This document shows, in pieces, positions 26,390 through 34,962 of a stretch of DNA of 50,743 bases (positions are counted from its first letter, which is position 1; the number at the start of each line of letters is the position of its first letter). A model generated the notes under the pieces. It saw only the letters and a program-made list of their open reading frames with translations. It searched no databases and had not been told where the DNA came from. Source of the stretch: Vibrio halioticoli NBRC 102217. Lineage in GTDB: Bacteria > Pseudomonadota > Gammaproteobacteria > Enterobacterales > Vibrionaceae. The stretch is from the NCBI RefSeq assembly GCF_000496695.1, contig NZ_BAUJ01000039.1, forward strand, positions 1 to 50,743, given 5' to 3'. A program made the position numbers and the translations under genes.

Positions 26390-26794
26390 AACTGTATTTT
26401 AGCGAAAAAGGTAAAATAAATTTTAGTTTCGATTGGTTATATTCGTGACTATATGAAGATAACACCTCAATTGCTGCGGGTTCCTATACTATCTCTGAAT
26501 GCTTAATGACGGTGATTGATATAGCGAAATACTGAGGGTGGATATTCTATACGCTATAGCGCACTGGAAAAAGGTGGCCTTAGTATAAGGTTAATGAGGA
26601 TTTTCAATACAGAGGTATATATCATTATTGCAATTAAGATGTATTCGCATTTATGGTGCTAATAACAGTTCTTGTCTGATGTTTGTTCTTGCGACTTAAC
26701 ACACGTCTTATTATATGTGTAGCTTTCTTTACAACGATTTAAGTGAAAAAGTCGTATAATTGTCTATTTTTTGGATATTTATTGTTAATATAAC
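26390..26794. other. Intergenic stretch before the candidate sRNA
   Basis: About 400 bp, AT-rich. No ORF, terminator or CRP-like site was recognised. Confidence 0.55.
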
Positions 26795-26824
26795 TTGCTT
26801 TTTCTATTTGTAATACAATATAAT
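26795..26824 (+). promoter_or_regulatory. Promoter with operator in the spacer, driving a non-coding transcript
   Basis: The -35 TTGCTT (26795-26800) and the -10 TATAAT (26819-26824) are 18 bp apart. A perfect operator TTGTAATACAA (26808-26818) fills the spacer and abuts the -10 box. It is the same 11-mer as ahead of the SSS transporter at 27538. A repressor bound here would block RNA polymerase directly. Confidence 0.7.
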
Positions 26825-26830
26825 TTATCG

Positions 26831-27064
26831 CGCAGGACAGGCTATATAGCCTGTTAACTGTCTGTTTTTACACGGTCAAGTTTGTTGAAACGAAGACTTT
26901 AAAAACGAATACTAAAGAGGGTGGGCGTAGATCTACGCCGGCTCTTGCTAGTAAAGCTCCATAATTATTATGAATAGTGCCTAAACATACCCTTCTAGTG
27001 TTTAGGCTCGGTACACCACCGATTTGACCCATAGGCTTTGCACTTGCCTATGGGCTTTTTTTTG
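26831..27064 (+). ncRNA. Candidate small RNA of the alginate regulon
   Basis: A predicted transcript of about 230 nt with no convincing ORF. Four hairpins can be drawn: ACAGGCTATATAGCCTGT (26837-26854), GGCGTAGATCTACGCC (26924-26939), GCCTAAACA/TGTTTAGGC (26979-26987 with 26999-27007) and a terminator stem CCCATAGGC/GCCTATGGG (27028-27036 with 27046-27054) with a long T run. Between the first two lies an unpaired A/G-rich stretch (about 26870-26920) that could pair with target mRNAs. The upstream operon ends at its own terminator (26363-26389), so this is not its 3' UTR. The start point is set 7 nt after the -10 box. I do not recognise the sequence as a known RNA family. Existence as an independent transcript is inferred. 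Confidence 0.65.
27028..27064 (+). terminator. Intrinsic terminator of the candidate sRNA
   Basis: A 9-bp stem, CCCATAGGC with GCCTATGGG, with a 9-nt loop and nine or more T. It is a strong terminator with no protein gene directly upstream. Confidence 0.9.
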
Positions 27065-27537
27065 TTTGAATTCCGCCATAGTGCTGCCCAATCTTAATCA
27101 AACCGCCATATAGAGGTGTGTCCATCACCATGAATTCTAGTCCTTATATTAAAATCCAATAAACGAGATAGATCTATAATCGTATTAATTATAAGTAACT
27201 TTACAGTATTATTTAGTCCTACAATTGTTAGTGATTATTGCAACGCTTACATTTTATCGAGCTTAAGTTCTCATTAGGAAAATGTGTAAATTATTAGCTT
27301 ATAAGAGGCTTTAACCGCTGTTTAGAGCGGTATTTGACGTATTGTTGAGGATTAGAAATATTAATTATCTTCTAGCCTGGGAGGGCATTAATAGGATGCA
27401 AGATATTTGTATGATTTAACCCATAAAAAGTCTTGCGTCATACGTCACATTTATGAAGTATTGTAATACAAAAGATTTAATTAAAGGATTAAACTGTACT
27501 GGATTTGAAATAATTATTTACAGTTAAAGGTAATGCA
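27065..27537. other. Leader region of the first tandem SSS transporter
   Basis: About 470 bp. A CRP-like site and a perfect operator lie at 27434-27471. A small stem CCGCT/AGCGG lies near 27316-27331. No gene is seen. Confidence 0.6.
27434..27471 (+). promoter_or_regulatory. CRP-like site and operator of the first tandem SSS transporter
   Basis: TGCGT-N6-TCACA lies at 27434-27449 (8 of 10) and the perfect operator TTGTAATACAA at 27461-27471. The centre distance is 24.5 bp, as at the other SSS promoters. Confidence 0.65.
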
Positions 27538-29316
27538 ATGGATCTCAATACTACGATTGTTGGCATTTACTTCCTATTCTTAATTGCAATAGGTTGGATG
27601 TTTAGAACATTTACAAGTACCACAAGCGATTATTTTCGTGGGGGCGGTAACATGCTTTGGTGGATGGTTGGTGCGACTGCGTTTATGACTCAGTTTTCAG
27701 CATGGACATTCACAGGGGCAGCAGGTAAAGCATATAATGATGGTTTTGCAGTAGCAGTTATCTTTTTAGCAAACGCATTCGGTTACTTCATGAACTTTGC
27801 GTACTTTGCTCCTAAATTCCGTCAGCTACGTGTTGTGACGGTAATTGAAGCAATTCGCATGCGTTTTGGTGCTACGAACGAACAAGTATTTACTTGGTCT
27901 TCAATGCCTAACAGTGTTGTATCTGCAGGTGTTTGGTTAAACGCACTAGCAATTATTGCATCAGGTATCTTCGGCTTTGATATGACAATGACAATCTGGA
28001 TTACAGGTTTAGTTGTACTAGCAATGTCAGTAACTGGTGGTTCATGGGCGGTAATCGCATCTGACTTTATGCAGATGGTTATCATCATGGCGGTAACAAT
28101 TACTTGTGCTGTTGTTGCTGTTGTTCAAGGTGGCGGTGTTACAGAAGTAATTAATAACTTCCCTGTAGGTGACTCTGGTTCATTTATTGCGGGTAACAAC
28201 CTTAACTACCTAAGCATCTTCAGCATCTGGGCATTCTTCATCTTCGTTAAGCAGTTCTCTATTACGAACAACATGCTTAACTCATACCGTTACCTAGCGG
28301 CAAAAGATTCTAAGAACGCTAAGAAAGCAGCGCTTCTAGCGTGTGTGCTAATGCTTGGTGGTGTATTCATCTGGTTCATGCCTTCTTGGTACATTGCAGG
28401 TCAAGGTGTAGACCTAGCTGCAGCTTACCCAGATGCAGGTTCTAAAGCAGGTGACTTCGCGTACCTATACTTCGTACAAGAATACATGCCAGCAGGTATG
28501 GTAGGCCTTCTAGTTGCAGCGATGTTTGCAGCGACAATGTCTTCAATGGACTCAGGTCTAAACCGTAACTCTGGTATCTTCGTTAAGAACTTCTATGAAA
28601 CAGTAGTTCGTAAAGGTCAAGCATCTGAGAAAGAGCTGGTTACAGTATCAAAAATCACTTCAACAGTGTTTGGTATTCTAATCATCCTTATCGCACAGTT
28701 CATTAACTCTCTGAAAGGGTTGAGCTTGTTCGATACAATGATGTACGTTGGCGCTCTAATCGGCTTCCCAATGACTATTCCAGCATTCCTAGGTTTCTTC
28801 ATTAAGAAAACTCCAGACTGGGCTGGTTGGGGTACTCTGATTGTTGGTGGTATCGTTTCTTATATTGTTGGTTTTGTTATCAACGCTGACATGGTATCTC
28901 ACGCATTTGGTCTAGAAGAGCTAACTAAACGTGAATGGTCTGACGTGAAAGTTGCGATTGGTCTAGTAGGTCATATTGCCTTCACAGGTGGCTTCTTCAT
29001 CCTATCAACTCTGTTCTACAAACCTCTTTCTGAAGAGCGTCAGGTAGATGTTGATAAATTCTTCGGAAACCTTGCTACACCATTGGTTGCAGAATCAGTT
29101 GCTCAACAAAAACTTGATAACAAACAGCGTGAAATGCTAGGTAAACTAATTGCAGTTGCTGGTGTGTTCATCATGTTTATGGCAGTGTTAACTAACCCTA
29201 TGTGGGGACGTCTAGTCTTCATCTTATGTGGTGCAATTGTTAGTGGTGTTGGTATGCTTCTTGTTAAAGCTGTTGATAGTTCAGTAGACTCTTTAGAAGA
29301 GAGTGTTGCTAAGTAA
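27538..29316 (+). CDS. SSS-family sodium/solute symporter, probable oligoalginate transporter (ToaA-like)
   Basis: An inner-membrane symporter of 592 residues with about 14 helices and the same sodium-site motifs as the gene at 162 (GATAFMTQFSAWTFTGAAG, SSMDSGLNRNSG). It is nearly identical over long stretches to the next gene at 30083, a tandem duplication. Vibrio Toa proteins of this family import alginate oligomers into the cytoplasm, where the PL17 lyases act; that substrate is inferred. It has its own operator and its own terminator, so it is probably transcribed alone. It starts with ATG after AAAGG at normal spacing. Confidence 0.88.
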   Translation: MDLNTTIVGIYFLFLIAIGWMFRTFTSTTSDYFRGGGNMLWWMVGATAFMTQFSAWTFTGAAGKAYNDGFAVAVIFLANAFGYFMNFAYFAPKFRQLRVVTVIEAIRMRFGATNEQVFTWSSMPNSVVSAGVWLNALAIIASGIFGFDMTMTIWITGLVVLAMSVTGGSWAVIASDFMQMVIIMAVTITCAVVAVVQGGGVTEVINNFPVGDSGSFIAGNNLNYLSIFSIWAFFIFVKQFSITNNMLNSYRYLAAKDSKNAKKAALLACVLMLGGVFIWFMPSWYIAGQGVDLAAAYPDAGSKAGDFAYLYFVQEYMPAGMVGLLVAAMFAATMSSMDSGLNRNSGIFVKNFYETVVRKGQASEKELVTVSKITSTVFGILIILIAQFINSLKGLSLFDTMMYVGALIGFPMTIPAFLGFFIKKTPDWAGWGTLIVGGIVSYIVGFVINADMVSHAFGLEELTKREWSDVKVAIGLVGHIAFTGGFFILSTLFYKPLSEERQVDVDKFFGNLATPLVAESVAQQKLDNKQREMLGKLIAVAGVFIMFMAVLTNPMWGRLVFILCGAIVSGVGMLLVKAVDSSVDSLEESVAK

Positions 29317-29345
29317 TCAACTTACTTAAGCTAAACTAATAGACG

Positions 29346-29374
29346 AATGCGGACAGAAATGTCCGCATTTTTTT
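29346..29374 (+). terminator. Intrinsic terminator of the first tandem SSS transporter
   Basis: The stem AATGCGGACA/TGTCCGCATT with a GAAA tetraloop (29346-29369) is followed by a T run. Confidence 0.92.
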
Positions 29375-29619
29375 GTCTAAATTTACTGTTATAACGCCAA
29401 AGTTATTTTTCATTTGTCCTTTCCTATACCGTTTTATCGCACCTCGATTTATATCCAAGTTGTTGTGTCAACATGAAAACCATAAGCCTCATTAATTGTC
29501 TTTTCAAAGGCCGCAAACTAGAACGGGTGTCCATCGATATCGATGTAATCAGGGTAGGGAGCACTAATGTCAATGCGTACATTACTATCACTTTTTGGTC
29601 CCTAGTTATCATCAGGATT

Positions 29620-29750
29620 AGTGCCTGTCCTTAAAACTTTGAATATATTTATTGGTGCCTGTCCTTAGAAATGTCGTTGTTAATGACTAAATCAGCACCA
29701 CGTTATTAGTGTGTGTCCTTAATCGTATTGGTGCCTGTCCTTAATAAAAA
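29620..29750 (+). repeat. Cluster of four RAYT-type short repeats
   Basis: Copies: AGTGCCTGTCCTTAAAA (29620-29636), TTGGTGCCTGTCCTTAGAA (29652-29670), TTAGTGTGTGTCCTTAA (29706-29722) and TTGGTGCCTGTCCTTAAT (29728-29745, continuing as an A run to 29750). Both sequence classes (GCCTGTCC and GTGTGTCC) are mixed here, all in the same orientation. Confidence 0.8.
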
Positions 29751-29979
29751 ATGCGTATTTGTTATTTAATTTGAGCATATTAATAATACAAACAAAGGAG
29801 GGCATATATTTTTTATATTGTTGTCAATCACTATAGGTATGATTAATTGAAAATTAATATGGCGGTAACCACCTGTTTTTATATGTAACAATATGTTTCA
29901 GGGCTAATTTTAAAAGGATTCGGCTTGATATTGAATGTTAGATCTAGATCACTTGTATGATTTATAGATAATTAAAACA

Positions 29980-30017
29980 CGAGGTGCTTGTCACAATTAA
30001 AGCGTATTGTAGTACAA
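29980..30017 (+). promoter_or_regulatory. CRP half-site and operator of the second tandem SSS transporter
   Basis: TCACA lies at 29991-29995 (the left half of the CRP site is poor) and the perfect operator TTGTAGTACAA at 30007-30017. The spacing equals that of the other two SSS promoters. A further CRP-like palindrome TTAGATCTAGATCACT lies at about 29938-29953. Confidence 0.55.
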
Positions 30018-30082
30018 GTGAATCTTGGTTCTCGTTAAACTTTTCTAAATTTTATTAAACAGCAATCCCAAAAGGTTTAACG

Positions 30083-31747
30083 ATGGATCTCAATACAACT
30101 ATTGTTGGCGTCTATTTCCTATTCTTAATTGCAATAGGTTGGATGTTCAGAACATTTACAAGCACAACAAGTGATTACTTCCGAGGCGGCGGTAGCATGC
30201 TTTGGTGGATGGTAGGCGCAACAGCGTTTATGACTCAGTTTAGTGCTTGGACATTTACAGGTGCGGCAGGTAAAGCGTACGCAGATGGTTTTGCAGTAGC
30301 AGTCATCTTCCTTGCCAATGCATTTGGTTACTTAATGAACTACTTGTATTTCGCTCCGAAATTCCGTCAGCTACGTGTTGTAACGGTAATTCAAGCGATT
30401 CGCATGCGTTTTGGTAGCTTCAATGAGCAGGTATTTACTTGGTCGGGCATGCCAAACAGCGTTATTTCTGCGGGTATTTGGCTAAATGGTCTAGCAATTA
30501 TTGCATCTGGTATCTTCGGTTTTGACATGACTACGACCATTATTTTGACTGGTCTTGTAGTACTGGTTATGTCTGTGACTGGTGGCTCTTGGGCGGTAAT
30601 TGCATCTGACTTTATGCAGATGGTTATCATCATGGCTGTGACAGTAACTTGTGCTGTTGTTGCTATCATTCAAGGCGGTGGCGTTGGCGAAATCATTGCT
30701 AACTTCCCAACAGATAACGGTGCATCATTCGTTTCTGGTAACAATCTCAACTACTTAAGCATCTTCGGCATTTGGGCGTTCTTCATTTTCGTTAAGCAGT
30801 TCTCTATTACGAACAACATGCTTAACTCATACCGTTACCTAGCTGCAAAAGATTCTAAGAATGCGAAAAAAGCCGCATTGCTTGCGTGTGTTCTAATGAC
30901 TATGGGTCCGGCTATCTGGTTCATGCCTTCTTGGTTTATTGCAGGACAAGGTATCGATCTAGCGGCTATCTACCCAGAAGCAGGTTCTAAAGCCGGTGAC
31001 TTTGCTTACCTATACTTCGTTGAAACCTTCATGCCAGCAGGTATGGTAGGTCTACTAATTGCTGCAATGTTTGCTGCAACTATGTCTTCAATGGATTCAG
31101 GTCTAAACCGTAACTCTGGTATCTTTGTTAAGAACTTCTACGAACCAATTTGTCGTCCAAACGCGACTGAAAAAGAACTAGTAGTAGTTTCTAAACTGAC
31201 ATCTACTTTCTTTGGTATCGCAATTATCCTTGTAGCACTATTCATTAACTCGCTAAAAGGTCTAAGCTTATTCGATACGATGATGTACGTAGGTGCCCTA
31301 ATTGGCTTCCCGATGACTATTCCAGCATTCTGTGGTTTCTTCATTAAGAAGACTCCAGACTGGGCAGGTTGGGGAACTCTAGTAGTTGGTGCAGTTGTTT
31401 CTTACTACGTTGGTTTCGTAATCAATGCAGAAATGGTCGCAAACTGGTTCAACCTTGAGCCGCTAACAGGTCGTGAGTGGTCTGATCTTAAAGTTGCAAT
31501 TGGTCTAATTGGTCACTTGGTATTTACTGCTGGTTTCTTCTGTCTAACGACGTTGTTCTACAAACCACTATCTGTTGAGCGTCAAGCTGATGTTGATAAG
31601 TTCTTCGAAAACTTGGACACACCACTAGTTGCTGAATCTAATGAGCAGAAAGTACTGGATAACAAGCAACGTCGTATGCTTGGTACTCTTATCGCAGTAG
31701 CTGGTGTTGGTGTAATGCTAATGTTCTTGCTACCTAACCCACTTTGA
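30083..31747 (+). CDS. SSS-family symporter, second tandem copy, cut short by an in-frame TGA
   Basis: The open frame encodes 554 residues nearly identical to the ToaA-like neighbour. It ends at a TGA (31745-31747) where the neighbour has TGG (NPMWGR versus NPL-stop-GR). After the TGA the same frame continues for 36 codons to TAA at 31858, with clear homology to the neighbour's last helix and tail (FVLCGAIVLGVGLLLVKAVDD). The full-length protein would have 591 residues against 592 in the neighbour. The product therefore lacks the last transmembrane helix unless the stop is read through or is a sequencing error. All core helices and sodium-site motifs remain intact. Whether it still transports is unknown. 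Confidence 0.8.
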   Translation: MDLNTTIVGVYFLFLIAIGWMFRTFTSTTSDYFRGGGSMLWWMVGATAFMTQFSAWTFTGAAGKAYADGFAVAVIFLANAFGYLMNYLYFAPKFRQLRVVTVIQAIRMRFGSFNEQVFTWSGMPNSVISAGIWLNGLAIIASGIFGFDMTTTIILTGLVVLVMSVTGGSWAVIASDFMQMVIIMAVTVTCAVVAIIQGGGVGEIIANFPTDNGASFVSGNNLNYLSIFGIWAFFIFVKQFSITNNMLNSYRYLAAKDSKNAKKAALLACVLMTMGPAIWFMPSWFIAGQGIDLAAIYPEAGSKAGDFAYLYFVETFMPAGMVGLLIAAMFAATMSSMDSGLNRNSGIFVKNFYEPICRPNATEKELVVVSKLTSTFFGIAIILVALFINSLKGLSLFDTMMYVGALIGFPMTIPAFCGFFIKKTPDWAGWGTLVVGAVVSYYVGFVINAEMVANWFNLEPLTGREWSDLKVAIGLIGHLVFTAGFFCLTTLFYKPLSVERQADVDKFFENLDTPLVAESNEQKVLDNKQRRMLGTLIAVAGVGVMLMFLLPNPL

Positions 31748-31858
31748 GGCCGCTTTATCTTCGTATTGTGTGGCGCGATTGTTCTAGGTGTTGGTTTGTT
31801 ACTGGTTAAAGCTGTTGATGACACAGTTGAAGAACTGCGTGAGCAAACTGCGAAATAA
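31748..31858 (+). pseudogene. Detached 3' end of the second tandem SSS transporter gene
   Basis: 36 sense codons in frame after the TGA, ending in TAA. The encoded peptide aligns without gaps to the C terminus of the transporter at 27538, so coding constraint was present until recently. Confidence 0.75.
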
Positions 31859-31879
31859 TCAATAACGACTTTTTAATCT

Positions 31880-31906
31880 ATGCGGGCTTTTTGCCCGCAT
31901 TTTTTT
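31880..31906 (+). terminator. Intrinsic terminator after the second SSS transporter
   Basis: The stem ATGCGGGC/GCCCGCAT (31880-31887 with 31893-31900, loop of T) is followed by a T run. The PL6 gene begins 35 bp later and may be reached by read-through. Confidence 0.88.
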
Positions 31907-31940
31907 GCTTTGTCATTCTTAAGTTACCGAAGGGACTAAA

Positions 31941-33509
31941 ATGAAAAAAACAGCACTCGCACTGGCTGCAGCACTGACATTATCGGGTTGTAGTCTATTT
32001 AGTGATACTAAAACTGAATCTAACACGTTGGCGCAGGTTGATCGTTCAATGCTTTTAGATAGCCCACGCTTGAACGTGGTAGAGCGTGCATCTGTAGAAG
32101 ATGCTTATAAAGGTGAAGTCGATGAACTTCGCAATAAACTTCTCAATGCTAAAGACGGCGATACCATTGAGATTGAAGCAGGTAAATATCGTAACCTGGG
32201 TCAACTAACTATCGAAGCCAACAATGTCACCATTAAAGCAAGAAAAGCAGGTACGGCTTGGGTAACAGGCCTTGTTCAGTTTGAGCTAAAGGGCAATGAT
32301 ATTACCTTAGACGGCTTGGTATTTACTGAAGGTGGTCCAAACGAGCGTTTTGGTGGCGTTCGCATGATGGGCGATCGTAACGTACTGAAAAACTCTACAT
32401 TCTACTACTTTAATGACGATTACACTTATGAGCCTGATGCTCGTCGCTCTGAATACCCGAAGTATCTATGGGTTTCTTTGTGGGGTAAAGATGGTCAAGT
32501 CATTAACAACCGTTTTGAAGGCAAGCAGAAACGTGGCACTTTAATCGGTGTGCAAAAAGATGACACGCCAGACAATCATATTATTAAGCACAACATCTTC
32601 CTTGACCAAAAACCAAACCAATTTAATGAGTTTGATATTAAAGAAGCGATTCGTTACAACGGCAATAGCTGGGAAGCCATTCGTATCGGTGATTCAAAAT
32701 CGTCACAGTGGCCTTCAAACAGCCAGTTTGTGGATAACCTATTGATCAGTATGGACGGTGAGCGTGAGCTTATCTCTATTAAGTCAGGTGGCAATGTTAT
32801 CGGTGGCAATACCATTTTTGAAAGTAGTTCTTTGATCTCTCTTCGCCACGGTAAAGCTAACGTTGTTGAAGACAACGTGATTTTGGGCAATAAAAAGCTG
32901 CTGACTGGCGGTATGCGTATTTATGATGAAGATCATGTGATCCGAAATAACTATATTGCCAATACTCGCGGACGTGATGGTTTGATTGAAGGTAATGCCG
33001 ATCTACGTGGTGGTATCGTGATTAATACGGGTATTATCGATGTTCAAAACGGCGAAAAACTTGACCAATCGGTTAAGGGCAAAGAGCTGAACAAACAGTG
33101 GACGCCAAAAAACATCACAATAGAAAACAATACTTTGGTTGATACGGAGTGGGGCATTGTGTACGGCAACCAAACACATCGTGTAAGCCTATTTAATAAC
33201 AAAGAAGTCTCTAATATCTTTGGCGGCGTGGACGTTCATTTTAAGCACAACTTGATTGATAACTCTAAGAACCCAGAGTTTGTTGCGGTTAGAGCGACTA
33301 AAGATTTCCCACTAGTAGGCGCAACTTACGCTGATGAAGTGTATGTCGGTGCAGTGACTGAAGCTGAGCTTATTTCTGACTACTCTGATAAGTTACCGAA
33401 GATCACTAATGTGAATGGTTTTGAAACCGCTGAAAATGCGGGCGCTGACGCTTCTAAACTTGAGATCATTACGGCTGATGTTGCAGGTCCAAACTACGTA
33501 ATTAAATAA
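31941..33509 (+). CDS. PL6 alginate lyase (chondroitinase B-like beta-helix), lipoprotein
   Basis: A 522-residue lyase with a lipobox (LSGC, Cys17, Ser at +2), expected in the outer membrane. The rest forms a right-handed parallel beta-helix rich in N-x-x-I/V-x-x-N rungs. The catalytic pair Lys281 (SIKSGGN) and Arg302 (SLRHGKANVVEDN) is spaced by 21 residues, the same as Lys220/Arg241 in AlyGC. PL6 enzymes act on poly-MG or poly-G alginate, which complements the PL7 enzyme of this locus. It lies 82 bp after the remnant of the second SSS transporter and is separated from it by a terminator. No operator was found directly ahead, so its promoter is unclear. Confidence 0.92.
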   Translation: MKKTALALAAALTLSGCSLFSDTKTESNTLAQVDRSMLLDSPRLNVVERASVEDAYKGEVDELRNKLLNAKDGDTIEIEAGKYRNLGQLTIEANNVTIKARKAGTAWVTGLVQFELKGNDITLDGLVFTEGGPNERFGGVRMMGDRNVLKNSTFYYFNDDYTYEPDARRSEYPKYLWVSLWGKDGQVINNRFEGKQKRGTLIGVQKDDTPDNHIIKHNIFLDQKPNQFNEFDIKEAIRYNGNSWEAIRIGDSKSSQWPSNSQFVDNLLISMDGERELISIKSGGNVIGGNTIFESSSLISLRHGKANVVEDNVILGNKKLLTGGMRIYDEDHVIRNNYIANTRGRDGLIEGNADLRGGIVINTGIIDVQNGEKLDQSVKGKELNKQWTPKNITIENNTLVDTEWGIVYGNQTHRVSLFNNKEVSNIFGGVDVHFKHNLIDNSKNPEFVAVRATKDFPLVGATYADEVYVGAVTEAELISDYSDKLPKITNVNGFETAENAGADASKLEIITADVAGPNYVIK

Positions 33510-33540
33510 AATATAACAACGTAGATGGTTAGGTAAAACA

Positions 33541-33566
33541 AAGGCGAGCATTGCTCGCCTTTTTTG
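33541..33566 (+). terminator. Intrinsic terminator of the PL6 gene
   Basis: The stem AGGCGAGC/GCTCGCCT (33542-33549 with 33553-33560) is followed by T. It may also serve the convergent gene at 33580. Confidence 0.88.
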
Positions 33567-33579
33567 GTTTTTACTGTTA

Positions 33580-34758
33580 CTACAAATACTTAAGCCATGC
33601 TTTTTTTGAGCTATGTTTATAATCTGCAAAAGCTTTTACTGGAAAGTAGAGAGCGACCGCTAAGAAAATAGTCGTCAGCCAAATATAACCAACGCTTGGT
33701 AAACCGAATAAATTATCGTAATTTGCACCAAAGGTATTGAGTATCATGCGGTAGCCAAACAGCAATACGTACAGATGCAATATGTAGAAAAACATAGGTA
33801 CTGAACCAAAGGTTTGCAATATACGGGTTACACCATTCTCTATTGTTTCAAAGCAAGCCAAAAGAATCACACCGAGCCCTAAAGTCATCAATATATAATG
33901 CAATGACGGTGGGTATTTGCTGAAATTAAAGAAGTCCATAACTGTTAGTATGAAAGTCGATTGAGTCTGCCAGTCTAACGTTTCCCCGTAAATGTTGAAT
34001 CCACGCAGTATCATCAATAAGCCTAAGCTTGAGGCGCCTAGTTTAATCAATATTGAGCGTCGAGTTTTAGCATCATACGTTTTGCCAAAAATTGGGCCTA
34101 TTGCATAACCGAGCAATATCACTCCTATCCAAGGCAAGACAGGATAAGAAAGCTTTATCTTTAATGCGCCTCCACTGATCAAAAATCCAGCATCGTGCAA
34201 GATAGTCCAGAATATGTACCCAAACTCGCCAGGCGCAAAGTTGATTGGTGTAAGAAGGTTGTGTGCAAAAACAATGAGTAGTCCAAGACCGGCGATCCAG
34301 ACGCGCGGCAGTTTACACAGTAATGCGAGAGTAATCATACTTAGGCCAATAGCCCAGATCACTTGCAGATAAAGTGTTTCATACTTTCCAAACCAAGACA
34401 GATTAACGAGTGTCACTTCGATAAAGATAAGAAATAACCCACGTTTTAAAAGAAATGAGCTTGGGTTTCTTTTTATGCCATTGCTAGGATTTGCGTATAA
34501 CCAAGCCGATAAACCAGTCAGAAATACAAATAAAGGGGCGCAAAGGTGTGCGAGCAATCGAGTGAAAAACAGTTCGGGTTCGGTTTCAGTTAAAGACATT
34601 GGATCAGCCACAGGGCGGTGATAATAGAAACGTTCACGAACGTGATCCAACAACATGATAAGAATGACGACTCCACGCATTACATCTATTGATGCAAGTC
34701 GTGTCATTGTTTTGTTCGCGATGTTAGACGCGGGAATATTTTGAAGTATAGCAGTCAC
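33580..34758 (-). CDS. DUF1624/YeiB-like multipass membrane protein
   Basis: A 392-residue inner-membrane protein with about ten helices. It opens with RLASIDVMRGVVILIMLLDHVRER, the typical start of DUF1624 proteins (related to heparan-alpha-glucosaminide acetyltransferases), and retains the histidines of LDHVRERF and HLCAPLFVFLTG. Acyl transfer across the membrane to a sugar or other acceptor is the usual suggestion for such proteins; the substrate is unknown. The first codon is GTG (34758) with AGGTG upstream; an internal ATG at 34707 is an alternative. It is convergent with PL6, and there is no sign that it belongs to the alginate regulon. Confidence 0.8.
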   Translation of the reverse strand: MTAILQNIPASNIANKTMTRLASIDVMRGVVILIMLLDHVRERFYYHRPVADPMSLTETEPELFFTRLLAHLCAPLFVFLTGLSAWLYANPSNGIKRNPSSFLLKRGLFLIFIEVTLVNLSWFGKYETLYLQVIWAIGLSMITLALLCKLPRVWIAGLGLLIVFAHNLLTPINFAPGEFGYIFWTILHDAGFLISGGALKIKLSYPVLPWIGVILLGYAIGPIFGKTYDAKTRRSILIKLGASSLGLLMILRGFNIYGETLDWQTQSTFILTVMDFFNFSKYPPSLHYILMTLGLGVILLACFETIENGVTRILQTFGSVPMFFYILHLYVLLFGYRMILNTFGANYDNLFGLPSVGYIWLTTIFLAVALYFPVKAFADYKHSSKKAWLKYL

Positions 34759-34895
34759 ATGTGCACCTAGTTTTATTTTAGGTGCAAAGTATATCTAGAA
34801 AATCGCTTCTATCTATATTCCACGATTTATGTGTTATCTAAAGGTAACTTTATTGATTGCTCCACCTGTATTACGTCAGGGAGTTTGATGGTGTG

Positions 34896-34917
34896 ATTCG
34901 GTGCCTGTCCTTAAATC
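34896..34917 (+). repeat. RAYT-type short repeat (GCCTGTCC class)
   Basis: CGGTGCCTGTCCTTAAATCG (34898-34917) preceded by TT. It lies just downstream of the unknown gene at 34963. Confidence 0.8.
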
Positions 34918-34962
34918 GTTTACTCCTTTTGATATGTATTCATTGTTGTCTGAGGTCGATGA

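Larger units (their letters stand above)
29375..30082. other. Repeat-containing leader of the second tandem SSS transporter
   Basis: About 700 bp with no convincing gene. It holds four RAYT-type repeats (29620-29750) and the operator at 30007-30017. Confidence 0.65.

Noticed and set aside
26921..26977. 18-codon GTG-started frame inside the candidate sRNA
   Set aside because: The AAAGAGG ribosome-binding sequence is directly against the GTG, too close for use, and the frame runs through a strong hairpin. A leader peptide is not excluded but not supported.
29424..29612. 62-residue minus-strand frame between the two tandem SSS genes
   Set aside because: It lies in repeat-rich intergenic DNA with no protein features or ribosome-binding site.
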